A stretch of 64,000 nucleotides of DNA, taken from the NCBI GenBank assembly GCA_964019695.1, contig OZ026524.1, positions 67,978,223 through 68,042,222 of the forward strand, in the 5' to 3' direction. This DNA is from Loripinus fragilis (taxonomy: Eukaryota; Mollusca; Bivalvia; Lucinida; Lucinidae). The notes beneath the pieces are model-generated. The model had not been told where the DNA came from and did not search any database. It saw only the letters and a list, made by a program, of their open reading frames with translations. The position numbers and the translations under genes are program-made. Below, piece after piece: positions 62,720-64,000 of the stretch; position 1 is the first letter of the stretch, and each line of letters starts with the position of its first letter.

Positions 62720-63815
62720 ATTTTTTCCTGTAAGAGAAGTTTCCATTTGAAAAGGACGCGATTGAAGAGAAACATTGCTTGATCCAATAGTCTCCCTTTG
62801 ATTTGCGTAACTTGTTCAGCGTTCTGGCTACGCCATTGATATTTGCATTGGTTAGTCTATTTAAGTGGGACAAAAGCACTTGAATAATATGTATAAATTT
62901 CAAGTAGATACTGTGCATAAGTGGCTGACATAATTGTTTAATTGCTATGAAAAAAAAAAGAAATTGCATGCTAGCTATCCGTCACTGCCTTGCACCAAAA
63001 TCCATTTCTATACAAACCTAAATAACCTTAATAGTAGCTTAAGTAGGCCAATCCTATTTTGACTCATTTTTTGCACAAAATTAAGAAAACTTCTCAAAAA
63101 CTGGAGCGCTCATTCCTGGACTCTGTAGCTGTGCAAGTTTAACCCTCGCACGGATGCGGAGCCCAGGGATGATATATATGACATTTCATAATGTCAGGAT
63201 ATATTTTTAAACGGTCCCCCGAGGGACTCCATTTATATGAGTGGGGAAACAAGGGGTCCTGATCAATCAGTCTTATTCCAAATAAAATCTTCACGCAGAA
63301 GACTGAGGCGAGAACCTGCTCTGGGACTGTTTAATATCAGCTCCTGGGGTATGGATTCTCAACAATAACCTTAATAGCAGGATTGTTAGAGCTGGAAATA
63401 CCCATGAATTTAAGAGGGATTAGTGGATTCATCATGACATATATAAATGCTATGTCTATGAGTATATACAGGGTTAACAAGCCTCCTGATAAGATTGCGT
63501 TGTTGTGTTGTTTTTCTTTTCTCCACCACAGCATAAATACATTGAAAACTGAAATGTATAGTTTAATTGGTGGATAGGAAATGAATTTAATGGTGATTGT
63601 TTGTTTTTTGTATTCCATGAATTTGATGGTAAGTAAGTGTCATTAACTCAACTGGAATTGTATTATAGGACAATTTCATGTTTTAATGGTGTCATAAATA
63701 TAATGGGGAACTGAACATGCACATTTCACCAAACAGTTCCTGGCTACCTTTTCCTTTAGAATTTGTATGACCCTTCATCCATAAGTTTAATTGCAGTGTT
63801 CCCTTGTAGTTAGAA
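62720..63815. other. no gene recognised
   Basis: GTGCATAAGTGGCTGACA near 62920 repeats a phrase at about 7935 within a ~90 bp dispersed repeat. Frames of 60-100 codons have no features. Confidence 0.4.
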
Positions 63816-63821
63816 ATAATA

Positions 63822-64000
63822 TACTGAAGGACTTTAAAAAACGCACCTCCTGCTTAAATGCTAGATTATGTCGAAAATTGGATATTTTCATTATGTGAAA
63901 AATAAAATTGACAAGTTCCGTCACTTAGCTTACATTCAATAAGAAAATCGAAACGCTGGGGCTTATGATTGTCGTGGCGTCGCGATAATTCTGAGACAAC
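63822..64000 (+). mobile_element. left end of a Tc1/mariner-like element (CACTGAAGGACTTTAAAAA relatives)
   Basis: TA at 63820-63821 followed by TACTGAAGGACTTTAAAAAA and CGCA, one base different in the first ten from the ends at 26546 and 45647. The body runs off the window and differs from the other copies, so it may be a related subfamily. Confidence 0.55.

Overview
This is a eukaryotic, AT-rich, intron- and repeat-dominated window, most likely from a bivalve mollusc. The inference rests on pearl-like tandem-core elements of the kind described from bivalves, on dense MITEs and tRNA-derived SINEs, and on gene structure (short coding exons, kilobase introns, GT/AG borders). No prokaryotic operon, rRNA, CRISPR array or intact autonomous transposon is visible. 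Species assignment is inference.

Two genes can be supported. (1) A minus-strand NUFIP1 orthologue (box C/D snoRNP assembly factor) runs from a split C2H2 zinc finger exon at 51308-51370 to the stop codon at 13531. Eight exons with consensus GT/AG borders join to exactly 302 codons with every phase matching; the 5' part of the gene lies beyond 51.4 kb, in the assembly gap, or off the window. (2) A plus-strand small secreted peptide of 80 residues with eight cysteines is encoded at 3238-3480, probably followed by a 3' UTR exon at 4164. Its family is not recognised.

Layout: 1-13 kb is intergenic sequence with the peptide gene and many MITEs and pearl-like repeats. 13.5-51.4 kb is NUFIP1, with introns of 1.8-10.8 kb packed with TTAA-flanked (piggyBac-like) MITEs, TA-flanked Tc1/mariner-like MITEs, tRNA-SINEs, two Tc1-like transposon remnants and two long pearl-like arrays (43.1-45.1 and 48.7-50.9 kb). 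51.8-52.65 kb is a hAT-type MITE that stops at a 200-N gap. 52.85-56.6 kb is a G-rich minisatellite. 56.6-58.9 kb is a GC-rich satellite complex with inverted ~174 bp units, scattered CCCTAA/TTAGGG motifs and ~128 bp tandem units. 58.9-64 kb is AT-rich again, with a ~300 bp tandem repeat, a decayed LINE (endonuclease plus linker) split by a MITE, and the start of another Tc1-like element at the right edge.

The most informative observations are the eight-cysteine peptide with two pseudo-symmetric halves; a pearl-like element whose empty site can be read from a second copy of its host transposon and shows no target duplication; MITEs or hairpins within 17-49 nt of a splice site at five of eight NUFIP1 exons; and the satellite complex, including a 103 bp block that is identical at two places 3.5 kb apart. 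I did not find a new multi-gene system.
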